Shown: positions 33,330-42,006, numbered from the stretch's first letter. The stretch: 50,080 bases of DNA from Caulobacteraceae bacterium (GCA_947476555.1 CANJRI010000011.1:1-50080); one strand, 5' to 3'. A program made the numbers and translations. The notes: generated from the letters alone by a model not told the origin.

Positions 33330-34271
33330 ATGCGTATTGGATCGCTCGCCGCACTCTGCTTGAGCCTGTTGACCGCGGCGGGGGGCACGACGGCCCTCGC
33401 CCAGCCCGATCCCCCGCCTATCTCGCGCTGGGGCCCGGCGGACCAGCGGGGCGCGGCGAACCGGATCACCCCAGCGAAGGTGATGGAAGCGAAGAACCTC
33501 ATCACCAAGGGCGCGGTTTATCAGCTCGGGCGGACCTATGAGTCCACCATGCCGCTCTTCGGCACGAGGCATTTCAGCCTGCGGATCCCACAGACCTTCG
33601 GGCCGATGGGCTCCAACCAGATGGTCTATCACGACGAGGTCGTGAGCGGAGAGATCGGCCAGATCGGCACCCAGTTCGACGGCCTTGGCCACATCGGCAT
33701 CGGGGACCTCTTCTACAACCGCAATGACCGGAAGGATTTCTCCAAGGGCGAGGGGCTCACCAAGCTCGGGATCGAGAACGTCGGCGCGATCACCACGCGC
33801 GGCGTGTTGCTGGACATCGCGGCCTACAAGGGCATGGCGATGCTGGCGGCCGGCTACGAGGTGACGCGGGCCGACGTGGAGGGCGCGCTCAAGCGGCAGC
33901 GTGTCGAGATCCGCAGCGGCGACGTCGTGCTCCTGCACACCGGGTGGGGATCGCTCTGGCTGAAGGACAACGCCCGGTTCAACGCCGGCGCACCGGGGTT
34001 CGGGCTCGACGCGGCGCGTTACCTCATCGACCGTGAGGTGGTGATGGTCGGGGCGGACACCTGGTCGATGGAGGTGATCCCCAATCCCGACCCGAACCTT
34101 CAGTTCCCCGTCCACCAGCTACTGATCCCCCGCAACGGGATCTACATCTTCGAGAACCTGGCGACCGAGGAGCTGGCGCGAGACGCGGTCTACGAGTTCG
34201 CATTCATCTATGCCCCCCTGAAGCTCAAGGGCGCGACCGGTTCGCCGGGTAATCCGATCGCCATCCGCTAA
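33330..34271 (+). CDS. Exported cyclase-family (kynurenine formamidase-like) hydrolase
   Basis: A 313-residue protein with a signal peptide (MRIGSLAALCLSLLTAAGGT, cut near ALAQ). It has the PF04199 cyclase fold, which includes isatin hydrolase and kynurenine formamidase. The usual metal-binding HxGTHxDxPxH appears as QIGTQFDGLGH (Q111, Q115, D117, H121); two histidines are glutamine. Further candidates are the VVLLHTGWGSLW segment and H101/E103. The ATG at 33330 is fixed by GGAGG 6 bases upstream and by the signal peptide. Divergent from the NHL-MBL pair and facing the same compartment. The His-to-Gln change marks a subfamily whose chemistry is not established. Confidence 0.9.
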   Translation: MRIGSLAALCLSLLTAAGGTTALAQPDPPPISRWGPADQRGAANRITPAKVMEAKNLITKGAVYQLGRTYESTMPLFGTRHFSLRIPQTFGPMGSNQMVYHDEVVSGEIGQIGTQFDGLGHIGIGDLFYNRNDRKDFSKGEGLTKLGIENVGAITTRGVLLDIAAYKGMAMLAAGYEVTRADVEGALKRQRVEIRSGDVVLLHTGWGSLWLKDNARFNAGAPGFGLDAARYLIDREVVMVGADTWSMEVIPNPDPNLQFPVHQLLIPRNGIYIFENLATEELARDAVYEFAFIYAPLKLKGATGSPGNPIAIR

Positions 34272-34326
34272 GGCCGCCCACGAGACAGGTGCGTCGCCGC
34301 GACGACTTTGATATTGCAGCGGTTCC

Positions 34327-35343
34327 ATGAAATTCCAGCCGCATAGATTGTCGGTCGCCCCGATGATGGACTGGACCGACCGGCATTGCCGGTCGCTTCA
34401 CCGCGTGCTGACGCGCCGGTCGTTGCTCTACACCGAGATGCTGACCACTGGGGCCGTGCTGCACGGGGACCGCAAGCGCCTGCTGGCCTTCAGTCCGGCG
34501 GAGCACCCGGTGGCGCTGCAGCTCGGCGGCTCGGAGCCGGCGGACCTGGCCGAGGCCGCGCGGATCGGCGAGGCCGAGGGCTATGACGAGATCAACCTCA
34601 ATGTCGGCTGTCCCTCCGACCGGGTGCAGTCGGGGCGGTTCGGGGCCTGCCTGATGCGCGAGCCGGTCCTGGTGGCCGAGTGCATGGCGGCGATGGCCTC
34701 GGCGGTGAAGGTCCCGGTGACGGTGAAATGCCGGATCGGGGTGGACGAGCAGGATCCGGAGGAGAGCCTTTTCACCCTGGTGGACGGTTGCGTCGCCGCG
34801 GGGGTGAAGACCTTCGTGGTGCATTCCCGCAAGGCCTGGCTGAAGGGGCTTTCGCCAAAGGAGAACCGCGACGTTCCCCCGCTGGACTACCCGCTGGTCT
34901 GGCGTCTGAAGCGCGAGCGGCCGGAGCTGACCATCGTGATCAACGGCGGGATCGCCTCGCTGGCCGACGCCGAGGCGCACCTGGCCCATGTGGACGGAGT
35001 GATGCTGGGCCGGGCCGCCTATCACACGCCGGAGATGCTGGGCGAGGTGGACGAGCGGATCTTCGGCGAGGGGATTGCGGTCGGGGCCCGGGAGGCCGTC
35101 GAGGCCTATCGCGGCTATGTGGCGTCGCAGTTGGCGGCGGGCGTCCATCTGGCGGCCATGACTCGCCACATGCTGGGCCTGTTCCACGGTGCGCCGGGGG
35201 CGCGGACCTGGCGACGGATCCTGACCGTCGAGGGCGTGAAGGCCGGCGCCGGGCTGGAGGTCATCGACCGCGCCCTGGCGGCCGTCTCAGGGCTGCAGGA
35301 CCAGCGCCTCGCGGTTGGCCTCGAAGCGGGCCAGGCGGCCTAG
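34327..35343 (+). CDS. dusA: tRNA-dihydrouridine(20/20a) synthase
   Basis: A 338-residue FMN enzyme that reduces uridine 20 and 20a in the tRNA D-loop with NADPH. The N-terminus SVAPMMDWTDRHCRSLHRVL, the catalytic cysteine C95 in NLNVGCPSDRV followed by GRFGACLM, and the HSRKAWLKGLSPKENRDVPP loop are diagnostic for DusA. Active-site FMN contacts lie in VKCRIGVD and INGGIAS. The last 57 bases overlap the 3' end of the convergent aspartic-protease gene, so its C-terminal tail (SGLQDQRLAVGL) is read through that gene's opposite strand. Length as expected. Confidence 0.95.
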   Translation: MKFQPHRLSVAPMMDWTDRHCRSLHRVLTRRSLLYTEMLTTGAVLHGDRKRLLAFSPAEHPVALQLGGSEPADLAEAARIGEAEGYDEINLNVGCPSDRVQSGRFGACLMREPVLVAECMAAMASAVKVPVTVKCRIGVDEQDPEESLFTLVDGCVAAGVKTFVVHSRKAWLKGLSPKENRDVPPLDYPLVWRLKRERPELTIVINGGIASLADAEAHLAHVDGVMLGRAAYHTPEMLGEVDERIFGEGIAVGAREAVEAYRGYVASQLAAGVHLAAMTRHMLGLFHGAPGARTWRRILTVEGVKAGAGLEVIDRALAAVSGLQDQRLAVGLEAGQAA

Positions 35344-35793
35344 GTAGCTCATCCCCAGGAGCGAGACGTCGAGCCCCCGCTCGACCACCAGCGCGTCCAC
35401 ATCCTCCAGCCGGGCCCCGTCGACCGACACCGAGGACAGGGTGACGGCCGCGGCGCGGGAGGCGCCGCCGGCGGTGATCACGCGGCGGCCATAGTCGAGA
35501 TCGAAGGGACGGAAGCCCAGGCGCTCGGCGTCGGCGGGGGTCAGGGCGACGGCGGTGGCGCCGGTGTCCACCAGGAAGCGCACGGGCTGTCCGTTGACCT
35601 GGGCGTTGGCCCAGAAGTGGCCGTCGGCGGCCTTGCGGACCGCCGCGGGCCCGACGGAATAGGCGGAGGAGCCGTCCTGCAGCCGGGCCAGGCGCAAGGG
35701 CTGCGCGGCGAAGGCCAGGACGGCGCTCACGCTCACGGCGGCCGAGACCGCGGCCGTCAGGGCCACGAGGGCCAGCTTGCGGACGTTGGACAC
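35287..35793 (-). CDS. Retropepsin-like aspartic protease, TIGR02281 type
   Basis: A 168-residue protein with an N-terminal membrane or signal segment (about residues 8-28) and one retropepsin-like domain. The active-site triad is D76-T77-G78 in FLVDTGATAVAL; the second-half LGMSYLGRL fits the family's conserved loop. Such single-lobed proteins must dimerise to be active. TIGR02281 members are anchored in the inner membrane facing the periplasm and are common in alphaproteobacteria; the role is unknown. It starts at GTG 35793, with AGGTG about 9 bases upstream. Converges with dusA, overlapping 57 bases. Confidence 0.86.
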   Translation of the reverse strand: MSNVRKLALVALTAAVSAAVSVSAVLAFAAQPLRLARLQDGSSAYSVGPAAVRKAADGHFWANAQVNGQPVRFLVDTGATAVALTPADAERLGFRPFDLDYGRRVITAGGASRAAAVTLSSVSVDGARLEDVDALVVERGLDVSLLGMSYLGRLARFEANREALVLQP

Positions 35794-35872
35794 CCACCAT
35801 CACCTAGCGCGGCGGCCTTGGCGGCCGATCGAAGCGGGGAGCCTAGACCCAAGGGCGTTTGCAACCGGTGAA

Positions 35873-36112
35873 TCAGGCCGGACCCAGTTTCCCGGGTCGG
35901 ATCAGGGCGCGGCGCCCCGGAAGCGTCGCGATCACCGCATCGCGCTCCGCTTCTGTGAGGGCCGACCAGCCGCCGATCTCATCGAGGGTGCGGAAGCAGC
36001 CGAGGCACAGGCCGCTTTCGTCATCCATGAAGCAGACCTTCACACAGGGCGTGCGGATCGGAGGGGGCGGGTCAGAGGACACATGGCTTTCTGACTCAGG
36101 CCTGCCGATCAT
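35873..36112 (-). CDS. DUF1289 family protein with four-cysteine motif
   Basis: A 79-residue protein. The DUF1289 core TPCVKVCFMDDESGLCLGC supplies four cysteines in CxxxC and CxxC pairs, a likely zinc or iron-sulfur site; RTLDEIGGWSALTEAERDAV follows as usual. The ATG at 36112 was chosen; a GTG at 36142 is in frame and would add 10 residues, and a GTG at 36082 would shorten it. Function of the family is not established. It is divergent from the small secreted protein gene, with an AT-rich promoter region between them. Confidence 0.85.
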   Translation of the reverse strand: MIGRPESESHVSSDPPPPIRTPCVKVCFMDDESGLCLGCFRTLDEIGGWSALTEAERDAVIATLPGRRALIRPGKLGPA

Positions 36113-36251
36113 TACAAGAAATTTATGCGCCTTATGTAACACCGCGTGTCATTACTTATATTTAACCCACCAATACTATTCATTGCCGGTTGTTCATTTG
36201 AGTATCGGCGGTCGGCGCTTCAGTTTGCGCGAAGTCGCAAGGGAGACGCTC

Positions 36252-36608
36252 ATGAAAACCGCAGCCATCGCCATCGCCATCGCCGTCCTGGGTCTCGCCG
36301 CCGGCTCCGCCAGCGCCGCGGGCCAGGTTTCGGACCTGGACTACATGAAGGCCAACCGCTGCAAGGGCCTGGCCACCACCCTGACCGGCGTCGCGGACCC
36401 GGCCTCCATGGACGCCTTCATCAAGTCGGCCCGGGGCTCCCGGGCCCCGCACGTCCTGGAACGGGCCGAGGCCGAATTCGACCGCGCCAAGCGTGAAGCC
36501 CGGAGCGAGGACCGAAGAGGACGCCTAACCGCCGAGTTGACCGGCTATTGCGCCGAGTTGCTGGGTCAAACCTCCACCGTCGCGGGCGCTAGGCGGAACC
36601 CAGGCTGA
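36252..36608 (+). CDS. Small exported protein of unknown function
   Basis: A 118-residue protein with a clear signal peptide (MKTAAIAIAIAVLGLAAGSA, cut near ASAAG). The mature part is helical and charged, with a Cys pair (C37 near NRCKG and C99 in TGYCAEL) that could form one disulfide, and an Arg-rich stretch (AKREARSEDRRGRLT). No family recognised. GGGAG lies 8 bases before the ATG. The A/T-rich region 36113-36200 upstream (TTACTTATATTTAACC) probably holds its promoter. Confidence 0.7.
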   Translation: MKTAAIAIAIAVLGLAAGSASAAGQVSDLDYMKANRCKGLATTLTGVADPASMDAFIKSARGSRAPHVLERAEAEFDRAKREARSEDRRGRLTAELTGYCAELLGQTSTVAGARRNPG

Positions 36609-36669
36609 GCCGTAAGCTTTCCAACCCGGGGGGAGGCCGCTTTGCGCCTGGCCCCCGGCAAGGAGCTTG

Positions 36670-38124
36670 ATGACCCGCCTGATCCCCGGTGAGACCTGCT
36701 GGCGCAAGGCCCGGGCGGACCGCGTCGCCTTCCTGATCGACACCGAGGCCTATTTCACCGCGGTGTTCGAGGCGCTGCAGAAGGCAAGGCGCTCGATCCT
36801 GTTGCTGGGTTGGGGGTTCGATCCCCGCACCCGCCTGTTCCCCGACGGCAAGGACGGCCCGGCCGATCCCGACGAAATCGGCAAGATTCTGCTGGACCTG
36901 GCATGCGCCCGGCCCGACCTGGACGTGCGGCTGCTGATCTGGAAGTCGGCGCTGCCGATCAGCGCCAGCCAGCAGTTCTTTCCCCACAAGGCTCGCAAGT
37001 GGTTCGAAAACACGCCGGTGAAGTTCCGACTGGACGACCATGTGCCGTTCGGCGCCTGCCATCATCAGAAGGTGCTGGTGATCGACGACCGCCTGGCCTT
37101 CTGCGGCGGCGGCGACATCTCGGTGGACCGCTGGGACAGTCCTGGGCACCTGGATGACGACCAGCGCCGGATCATGCCGGACCAGGACTGCCACGCCCCG
37201 CGCCACGAAGTGATGATGATGGTCGACGGGCAGGCTGCGGCCGCACTCGGCGACCTGTTCCGCGAACGCTGGCGACTGGCCGAAAAGGAGACCTTGGCGC
37301 CGCCGCTCGACGCCGGTGGGGATCCCTGGCCCGACCATGTGCCGCCGCACCTGGTCGGTGCGGAGGTCGCCATCGGCCGCACGGTTCCGGCGTGGAAGAA
37401 ACATCCGATGGTCGACGAGATCCTGCGCCTGACGCTGGACTGCATCGCCAAGGCCAAGCGGACCATCTACCTGGAGAACCAGTACTTCACCTCGCCGCTG
37501 GTCGCCGAGGCCCTGGCCCGGCGGCTCGGCGAGCCGGATGGACCGGAAGTGCTACTGGTCACCACCGGCCAGGCGCCCTCGTGGTTCGACCGGCTGACCA
37601 TGGACCGCGCCAGGGGCGCCATGGTCTGGCGCCTGCGGGCGGCGGACATCTTCGGAAGGTTCAGGGCCTTCTATCCGACCACCCGGGCCGGCTCGACGAT
37701 CATCGTCCATTCGAAGGTCGGGGTGTTCGACGACGAGGTGGTGCGGGTAGGTTCGGCGAACCTCAACAACCGCTCTTACGGCTTCGACACCGAGTGCGAG
37801 CTGGCCATCGAGGCCGCGGACGAAGGCCAGCGACGCCAGGTGGCGGCCTTCCGCGACCGCCTAGTGGGCCACTTCCTCGGCTACACGGGCGATGCGATCG
37901 CCAAGGCGACCGCGGACCACGGCTCCCTTGTGCGTGCCGTGGACGCGCTGAATCGCGAGGGTCGCATGGCGCCCATCGACCCCTCGCGCAGCTCGGCGTT
38001 TGCTGAGTTCGTGGCCGCCTACCACGTGGGCGACCCCAGCGACGTGGGCGACTCATGGCGGCTCGCCAAACGCCGGGAGCGGCTGTTTCAGGAAGCCCGG
38101 GCGATCGGCGGGAAGCGCGGCTGA
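36670..38124 (+). CDS. Phospholipase D-like / cardiolipin synthase-type enzyme
   Basis: A 484-residue phospholipase D superfamily enzyme with both HKD motifs: H132-x-K134-x4-D139 in HHQKVLVID and H347-x-K349-x4-D354 in HSKVGVFD, followed by GSANLNNRSYGFDTECELAI. The two halves together form one active site. It has no signal peptide; the LLLGWGFD start of the first half and the lack of membrane segments differ from classical ClsA. Start at ATG 36670 with AAGGAG close upstream. The convergent endonuclease-fold gene ends 17 bases away. Such PLD and EEP pairs are frequent and may work on lipids or nucleic acids. Confidence 0.9.
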   Translation: MTRLIPGETCWRKARADRVAFLIDTEAYFTAVFEALQKARRSILLLGWGFDPRTRLFPDGKDGPADPDEIGKILLDLACARPDLDVRLLIWKSALPISASQQFFPHKARKWFENTPVKFRLDDHVPFGACHHQKVLVIDDRLAFCGGGDISVDRWDSPGHLDDDQRRIMPDQDCHAPRHEVMMMVDGQAAAALGDLFRERWRLAEKETLAPPLDAGGDPWPDHVPPHLVGAEVAIGRTVPAWKKHPMVDEILRLTLDCIAKAKRTIYLENQYFTSPLVAEALARRLGEPDGPEVLLVTTGQAPSWFDRLTMDRARGAMVWRLRAADIFGRFRAFYPTTRAGSTIIVHSKVGVFDDEVVRVGSANLNNRSYGFDTECELAIEAADEGQRRQVAAFRDRLVGHFLGYTGDAIAKATADHGSLVRAVDALNREGRMAPIDPSRSSAFAEFVAAYHVGDPSDVGDSWRLAKRRERLFQEARAIGGKRG

Positions 38125-38141
38125 CCGCGACCGACCTCGGC

Positions 38142-38873
38142 TCAACCCACCTCGAAATCCATCACCAGGGGTAGGTGATCGGAGGCCACGCGGGTGAGGG
38201 GATTGAAGGGGGCGGTGACGTCGTGGACCTCTATGCCCGGGCTGACGAAGACGTGGTCGATGCGCAGCACCGGCAGGGGAGAGGGGAAGGTGGAGGTGGG
38301 GGACTTGTGGCGCGACAGCCGCCGGGCCGAACGCAGGTGGGCGGTCAGGGTGCGGTAGACCACCGAGGTGGCGGTGGCGTTGAAGTCGCCCAGCAGGATG
38401 GTCGGAGCCTGGCAGTCGATGTGCTCCAGCCAGTCGGGGCCGGCCAGGTAGTGGGCCTGGATCTGCTGTTCGCGCGGGATGAGCCCCAGGTGGGTGTTGA
38501 TGATCTGCACCGGCCGGCCCTCGATCTCGACCTCGACCCACAGGGCGCCGCGCGGTTCCAGGGCCCGCATCCGGTCGTACCCGGGCAGGGGGCCGGTCTT
38601 CACCAGCCGCTCGGGATAGGAGGTGAGGATGGCGTCGCCGTACTGCTCCTCCTCCACCTTTAGGGCGGCGTGGAAGTGGCAGGCCATCTCCAGCCGCTGG
38701 CCGATCTCGTGGGCCTGGTCCACGTGGCCGGTGCGCCGGCGGCCGACGTCCAGCTCCTGGAGGGCGACGATGTCGGGATTGAGCGAGGCCAGCACCGCGG
38801 CGATCCGGGCCACGTCCAGCCGGCGGTCGTTCCCGACGCAGCGATGGACATTGTAGGTGACGATGCGGGGCAT
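38142..38873 (-). CDS. Endonuclease/exonuclease/phosphatase family protein
   Basis: A 243-residue protein of the EEP fold (DNase I-like/inositol phosphatase-like). Catalytic landmarks: YNVHRC with N8, QELD with E40, NTHLG, LLGDFNAT and the final ASDHLPLV. There is no signal peptide. The substrate may be a nucleic acid or a phosphorylated lipid; proteins of this subgroup commonly sit beside a phospholipase D-like gene, as here. The ATG at 38873 begins directly at the conserved MPRIVTYNVHR, as is usual for the group. Confidence 0.92.
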   Translation of the reverse strand: MPRIVTYNVHRCVGNDRRLDVARIAAVLASLNPDIVALQELDVGRRRTGHVDQAHEIGQRLEMACHFHAALKVEEEQYGDAILTSYPERLVKTGPLPGYDRMRALEPRGALWVEVEIEGRPVQIINTHLGLIPREQQIQAHYLAGPDWLEHIDCQAPTILLGDFNATATSVVYRTLTAHLRSARRLSRHKSPTSTFPSPLPVLRIDHVFVSPGIEVHDVTAPFNPLTRVASDHLPLVMDFEVG

Positions 38874-38977
38874 GGGGCCGGAGGTTTAGGTCGCGGGGTG
38901 AGGCGCTGGCAAGGCGGGCGGGGTGGAGAACCGCCGAGGGCTGTGTTTGGATGCGGTGGGAATTGGGGGGATGACCG

Positions 38978-39583
38978 GTGCTGCTAATCGCCATGGCGCT
39001 TTTCGCCGCTCAAGCTGGCGAGCCTCCGACAATCACAAACCCCAGTTGGGAGCGCAGGCCCTCGGCTGGTGACTTCGAGCGCTACTATCCCAGCGCAGTG
39101 CTGAACGCAGGTCGAGGCGGGCGGGCCGTAACGCAATGCGATGTCGGGGCCGATGGCTTGCTGGAGCATTGTGTCACGATCGAAGAGACGCCAGTCGGGA
39201 ACGGCTTTGGGGACGCAGCACTCAAGATGATGGGGCTGTTCAAGATGCGCCCTCAACTCCGCAATGGTGTACCTGTGGCCGGCGGCGTGGTCCGGATTCC
39301 GATCACATTCCAAGCAGGCGGTGGTGTCGATCCCGTTACGGGGCTGCTCGCTTGCTATGGAGCCACCGCCGCGGTCGCCGAGGCGTCGCCTGAAGCCCAG
39401 GAAGCGTGGCGAGCGGCTACCTTTTTCGCCGCTCAGATATCGATCTACTACGGCCGGGCCACCGGGCGGCCGTCTGCGCTCGAGTCGGCGCTCACAACCG
39501 CGCGGACCCAAGCGCCACCAGCGAGCGATGGTGACCGAAGGCTGCGAGATTGCTTGGCGTTGGCGGCGCGCTACGCGAAGTAG
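38978..39583 (+). CDS. Exported TonB C-terminal-like protein
   Basis: A 201-residue protein with a short N-terminal hydrophobic signal (MLLIAMALFAAQAG). Its middle part (YYPSAVLNAGRGGRAVTQCD, then VGADGLLEHCVTIEETPVGN and GFGDAALKMMGLFKMRPQLR) has the TonB-C pattern: P-x-x-A, GxVxxxCxVxxDGxLxxC, FxxAALKxxxxxxFxP. It lacks the proline-rich linker of true TonB, so it is more likely a stand-alone periplasmic domain. The start is GTG at 38978 with a run of G upstream. It contains more A- and T-ending codons than its neighbours, a weak sign of later arrival. Confidence 0.75.
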   Translation: MLLIAMALFAAQAGEPPTITNPSWERRPSAGDFERYYPSAVLNAGRGGRAVTQCDVGADGLLEHCVTIEETPVGNGFGDAALKMMGLFKMRPQLRNGVPVAGGVVRIPITFQAGGGVDPVTGLLACYGATAAVAEASPEAQEAWRAATFFAAQISIYYGRATGRPSALESALTTARTQAPPASDGDRRLRDCLALAARYAK

Positions 39584-39643
39584 CCGCATGCTGAACCCCG
39601 ACACTCGATCACCAAGACCGCCCAATCAGCTTAAGCTCCTCCC

Positions 39644-40360
39644 ATGGACCTGATCGAGGCGCCCTCGCCGAACTTCGATGCGCGCAAGGCGCCGCCGTCG
39701 ATGATCGTGCTGCACTACACCGGCATGCAGACCGGGGAGGGCGCGCTGGCCCGGCTGCGTGATCTGCAGGCCAAGGTCTCGTCGCACTACCTCGTGGAGG
39801 AGGACGGGCGGATCTTCCGTCTTGTGCCGGAGGAGCGGCGGGCCTGGCACGCGGGGGCCGGCGGCTGGCGCGACGTGACCGATGTGAACGGCGCCTCCAT
39901 CGGCATCGAGATCGTCAATCCGGGGCACGAGTTCGGCTACCGGGCCTTCCCGGACGCCCAGATCGAGGCGGTCATGGCGCTGTTGGAGGCGATCCGCGAC
40001 CGCTGGAGCATCGAGGACCGCGACATCGTCGGCCATTCCGACACCGCCCCGGCGCGCAAGGAGGACCCCGGCGAGTTGTTCCCCTGGCGGCGGCTGGCCG
40101 AGGCGGGGCACGGCCTATGGTCCGACGCCGACGCCGCCCCGGGCCAGCCTTTAGGGCAGGGCGACGAGGGGCCGGGGGTGTTCGTGCTGCAGGCCGGGCT
40201 GAAGCGGCTGGGTTACGCCCTGCCGCCGTCGGGTAAGTTCGACGCCGATACCGCCCAGGTGGTGCGGGCCTTCCAACGGCACTGGCGCCCCGAACAGGTG
40301 GACGGCGTGGCGGACGGCCAGACCCGGGCCCGGCTGGTGGCGCTGCTGAGGTTGACCTGA
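39644..40360 (+). CDS. N-acetylmuramoyl-L-alanine amidase with PG-binding domain
   Basis: A 238-residue zinc amidase (Amidase_2, AmpD/AmiD type) cleaving the MurNAc-L-Ala bond of muropeptides. Zinc ligands H24 (IVLHYTGM), H131 (IVGHSD) and D141 (KEDPG) are all present, and E89 in IGIEIVNPG is in the usual place. A C-terminal peptidoglycan-binding helix bundle lies at about residues 173-236 (VFVLQAGLKRLGY, GKFDADTAQVVRAFQRHWRP). No signal peptide is visible, which favours an intracellular AmpD-like recycling role over a secreted AmiD. It is followed at once by rnpB and lies near the dcw cluster. Confidence 0.93.
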   Translation: MDLIEAPSPNFDARKAPPSMIVLHYTGMQTGEGALARLRDLQAKVSSHYLVEEDGRIFRLVPEERRAWHAGAGGWRDVTDVNGASIGIEIVNPGHEFGYRAFPDAQIEAVMALLEAIRDRWSIEDRDIVGHSDTAPARKEDPGELFPWRRLAEAGHGLWSDADAAPGQPLGQGDEGPGVFVLQAGLKRLGYALPPSGKFDADTAQVVRAFQRHWRPEQVDGVADGQTRARLVALLRLT

Positions 40361-40387
40361 GGGGCCCGTCGCCTCACTTTCCGCGCG

Positions 40388-40772
<385 letters not shown>

Positions 40773-40894
40773 TTTTCCCTCTCCGAAGGGCGATTTCAAT
40801 CGAAACGGGCGTCCGCCGTTCATACAAGCTTGGCTAGCGCGTATCCTGAATAGCGGTACTATTTCTCCCGAGGTCTAGGTCTGGAGGGGGTTCA

Positions 40895-41917
40895 TTGACC
40901 GGATTCAGTCGCAGGGGGCGGATCGCCCTAGCTGCGCTCGTGGGTGCTGCTTGCCTGGCGAGCGGCGGGCCCGTGTGGGCGGATTGCAAGATGAAGGCCC
41001 TGCCCATCGAGGTCACCATGGTGGGACTGAAACCCACCGTCGCCGCCAAGATCGATGGTCAGGACGTGAAGCTCGTCGTCGACAGCGGCGCATTCTTCAA
41101 CTCGCTGACCGCCAGTTTCGCACTGGAGCGAAATCTCAAGCCGGCGAAGGGGGAGTACACGGGGAGCCGGATACCGGAAGCCCAGGCCACCGTCATCACC
41201 GGGGTGGCGGGGAAGGTGAAGGTTTCACCCATCGTACAGGCCGACACCTTCGAGTTCGCGGGGCTGAATTTTAAGGCAGTCCCGTTTCTGACCACAGTGA
41301 GCCTGGGGTCCGCATCGGGGATCCTCGGCCAGAATTTCCTGCGACTGATGGATGTGGAGTACGACCTCACCAATCGGGTGATGCGCTTGGTCCAGGTCGA
41401 AGACTGCGACAAGGCCGACCTCGCCTATTGGGTAAAGCCAGGCGCCGGCTATTCGATTATCCCGATCAACCAGATGACTCCAGAGCGGGCCCACATCGTC
41501 GGGTCGGTCTTCATCAATGGTACGAAGATGAGGGCCATCTTCGACACCGGGGCCTCCACCACTTTCATAACTAAGCGCGCAGCGGCCAAGGCGGGGGTGA
41601 AGGTTGATGATGCGGGCGTGGTGGAGTCGGGCGCCACGCAAGGAATAGACGCGCGACGCATCCAGACCTGGGTTGGGCGTTTCCCAAGCATCAAGATTGG
41701 TGATGAGGAAATTCGCAATGGCCGGCTGACGATCGGCGACTCCTCCGCCGACTTTTTCGACGTGCTTGTCGGCGCCGACTTCTTTCTATCCCACCGGGTC
41801 TACGTCGCCAAAAGCCAGCAGAAGCTCTACTTCAGCTATAACGGAGGGCCGGTGTTCAACGTGCCCCGGCCTCAGGCGCCCGTCACGTCGGCCCCTGACC
41901 AGGCCGCCCAACCTTAA
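40895..41917 (+). CDS. Exported two-lobed retropepsin-like aspartic protease
   Basis: A 340-residue exported protein with a signal peptide (about residues 1-29). It carries two retropepsin-like lobes in one chain, with D63-S64-G65 in LVVDSGAFFNSL and D217-T218-G219 in AIFDTGASTTFI, so unlike the single-lobed protein at 35287 it could form an active site alone. GILGQNFL and LVGADFFL are matching second-half loops. The start is TTG at 40895, decided by GGAGGGGG 5 bases upstream. The codons are less GC-biased than those of the nearby dcw genes. Role unknown. Confidence 0.85.
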   Translation: MTGFSRRGRIALAALVGAACLASGGPVWADCKMKALPIEVTMVGLKPTVAAKIDGQDVKLVVDSGAFFNSLTASFALERNLKPAKGEYTGSRIPEAQATVITGVAGKVKVSPIVQADTFEFAGLNFKAVPFLTTVSLGSASGILGQNFLRLMDVEYDLTNRVMRLVQVEDCDKADLAYWVKPGAGYSIIPINQMTPERAHIVGSVFINGTKMRAIFDTGASTTFITKRAAAKAGVKVDDAGVVESGATQGIDARRIQTWVGRFPSIKIGDEEIRNGRLTIGDSSADFFDVLVGADFFLSHRVYVAKSQQKLYFSYNGGPVFNVPRPQAPVTSAPDQAAQP

Positions 41918-41997
41918 GCGCCGTCCCGCCACTGAACCGACAGGGCCGCGAAGTCCGGCGTGATCGCGCGTTGCATTAACGCGTTCACAGTATGTTC

Positions 41998-42006
41998 TGT
42001 GGATAA
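41998..42006 (-). promoter_or_regulatory. Perfect DnaA box (TTATCCACA on the - strand)
   Basis: TGTGGATAA on the + strand is the exact reverse complement of the 9-base DnaA box. It lies in an A/T-rich stretch 174 bases before mraZ. In Caulobacter, DnaA is known also to act as a transcription factor. A match of six A/T bases is rare by chance in DNA this rich in GC. A role here is inferred. Confidence 0.5.
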
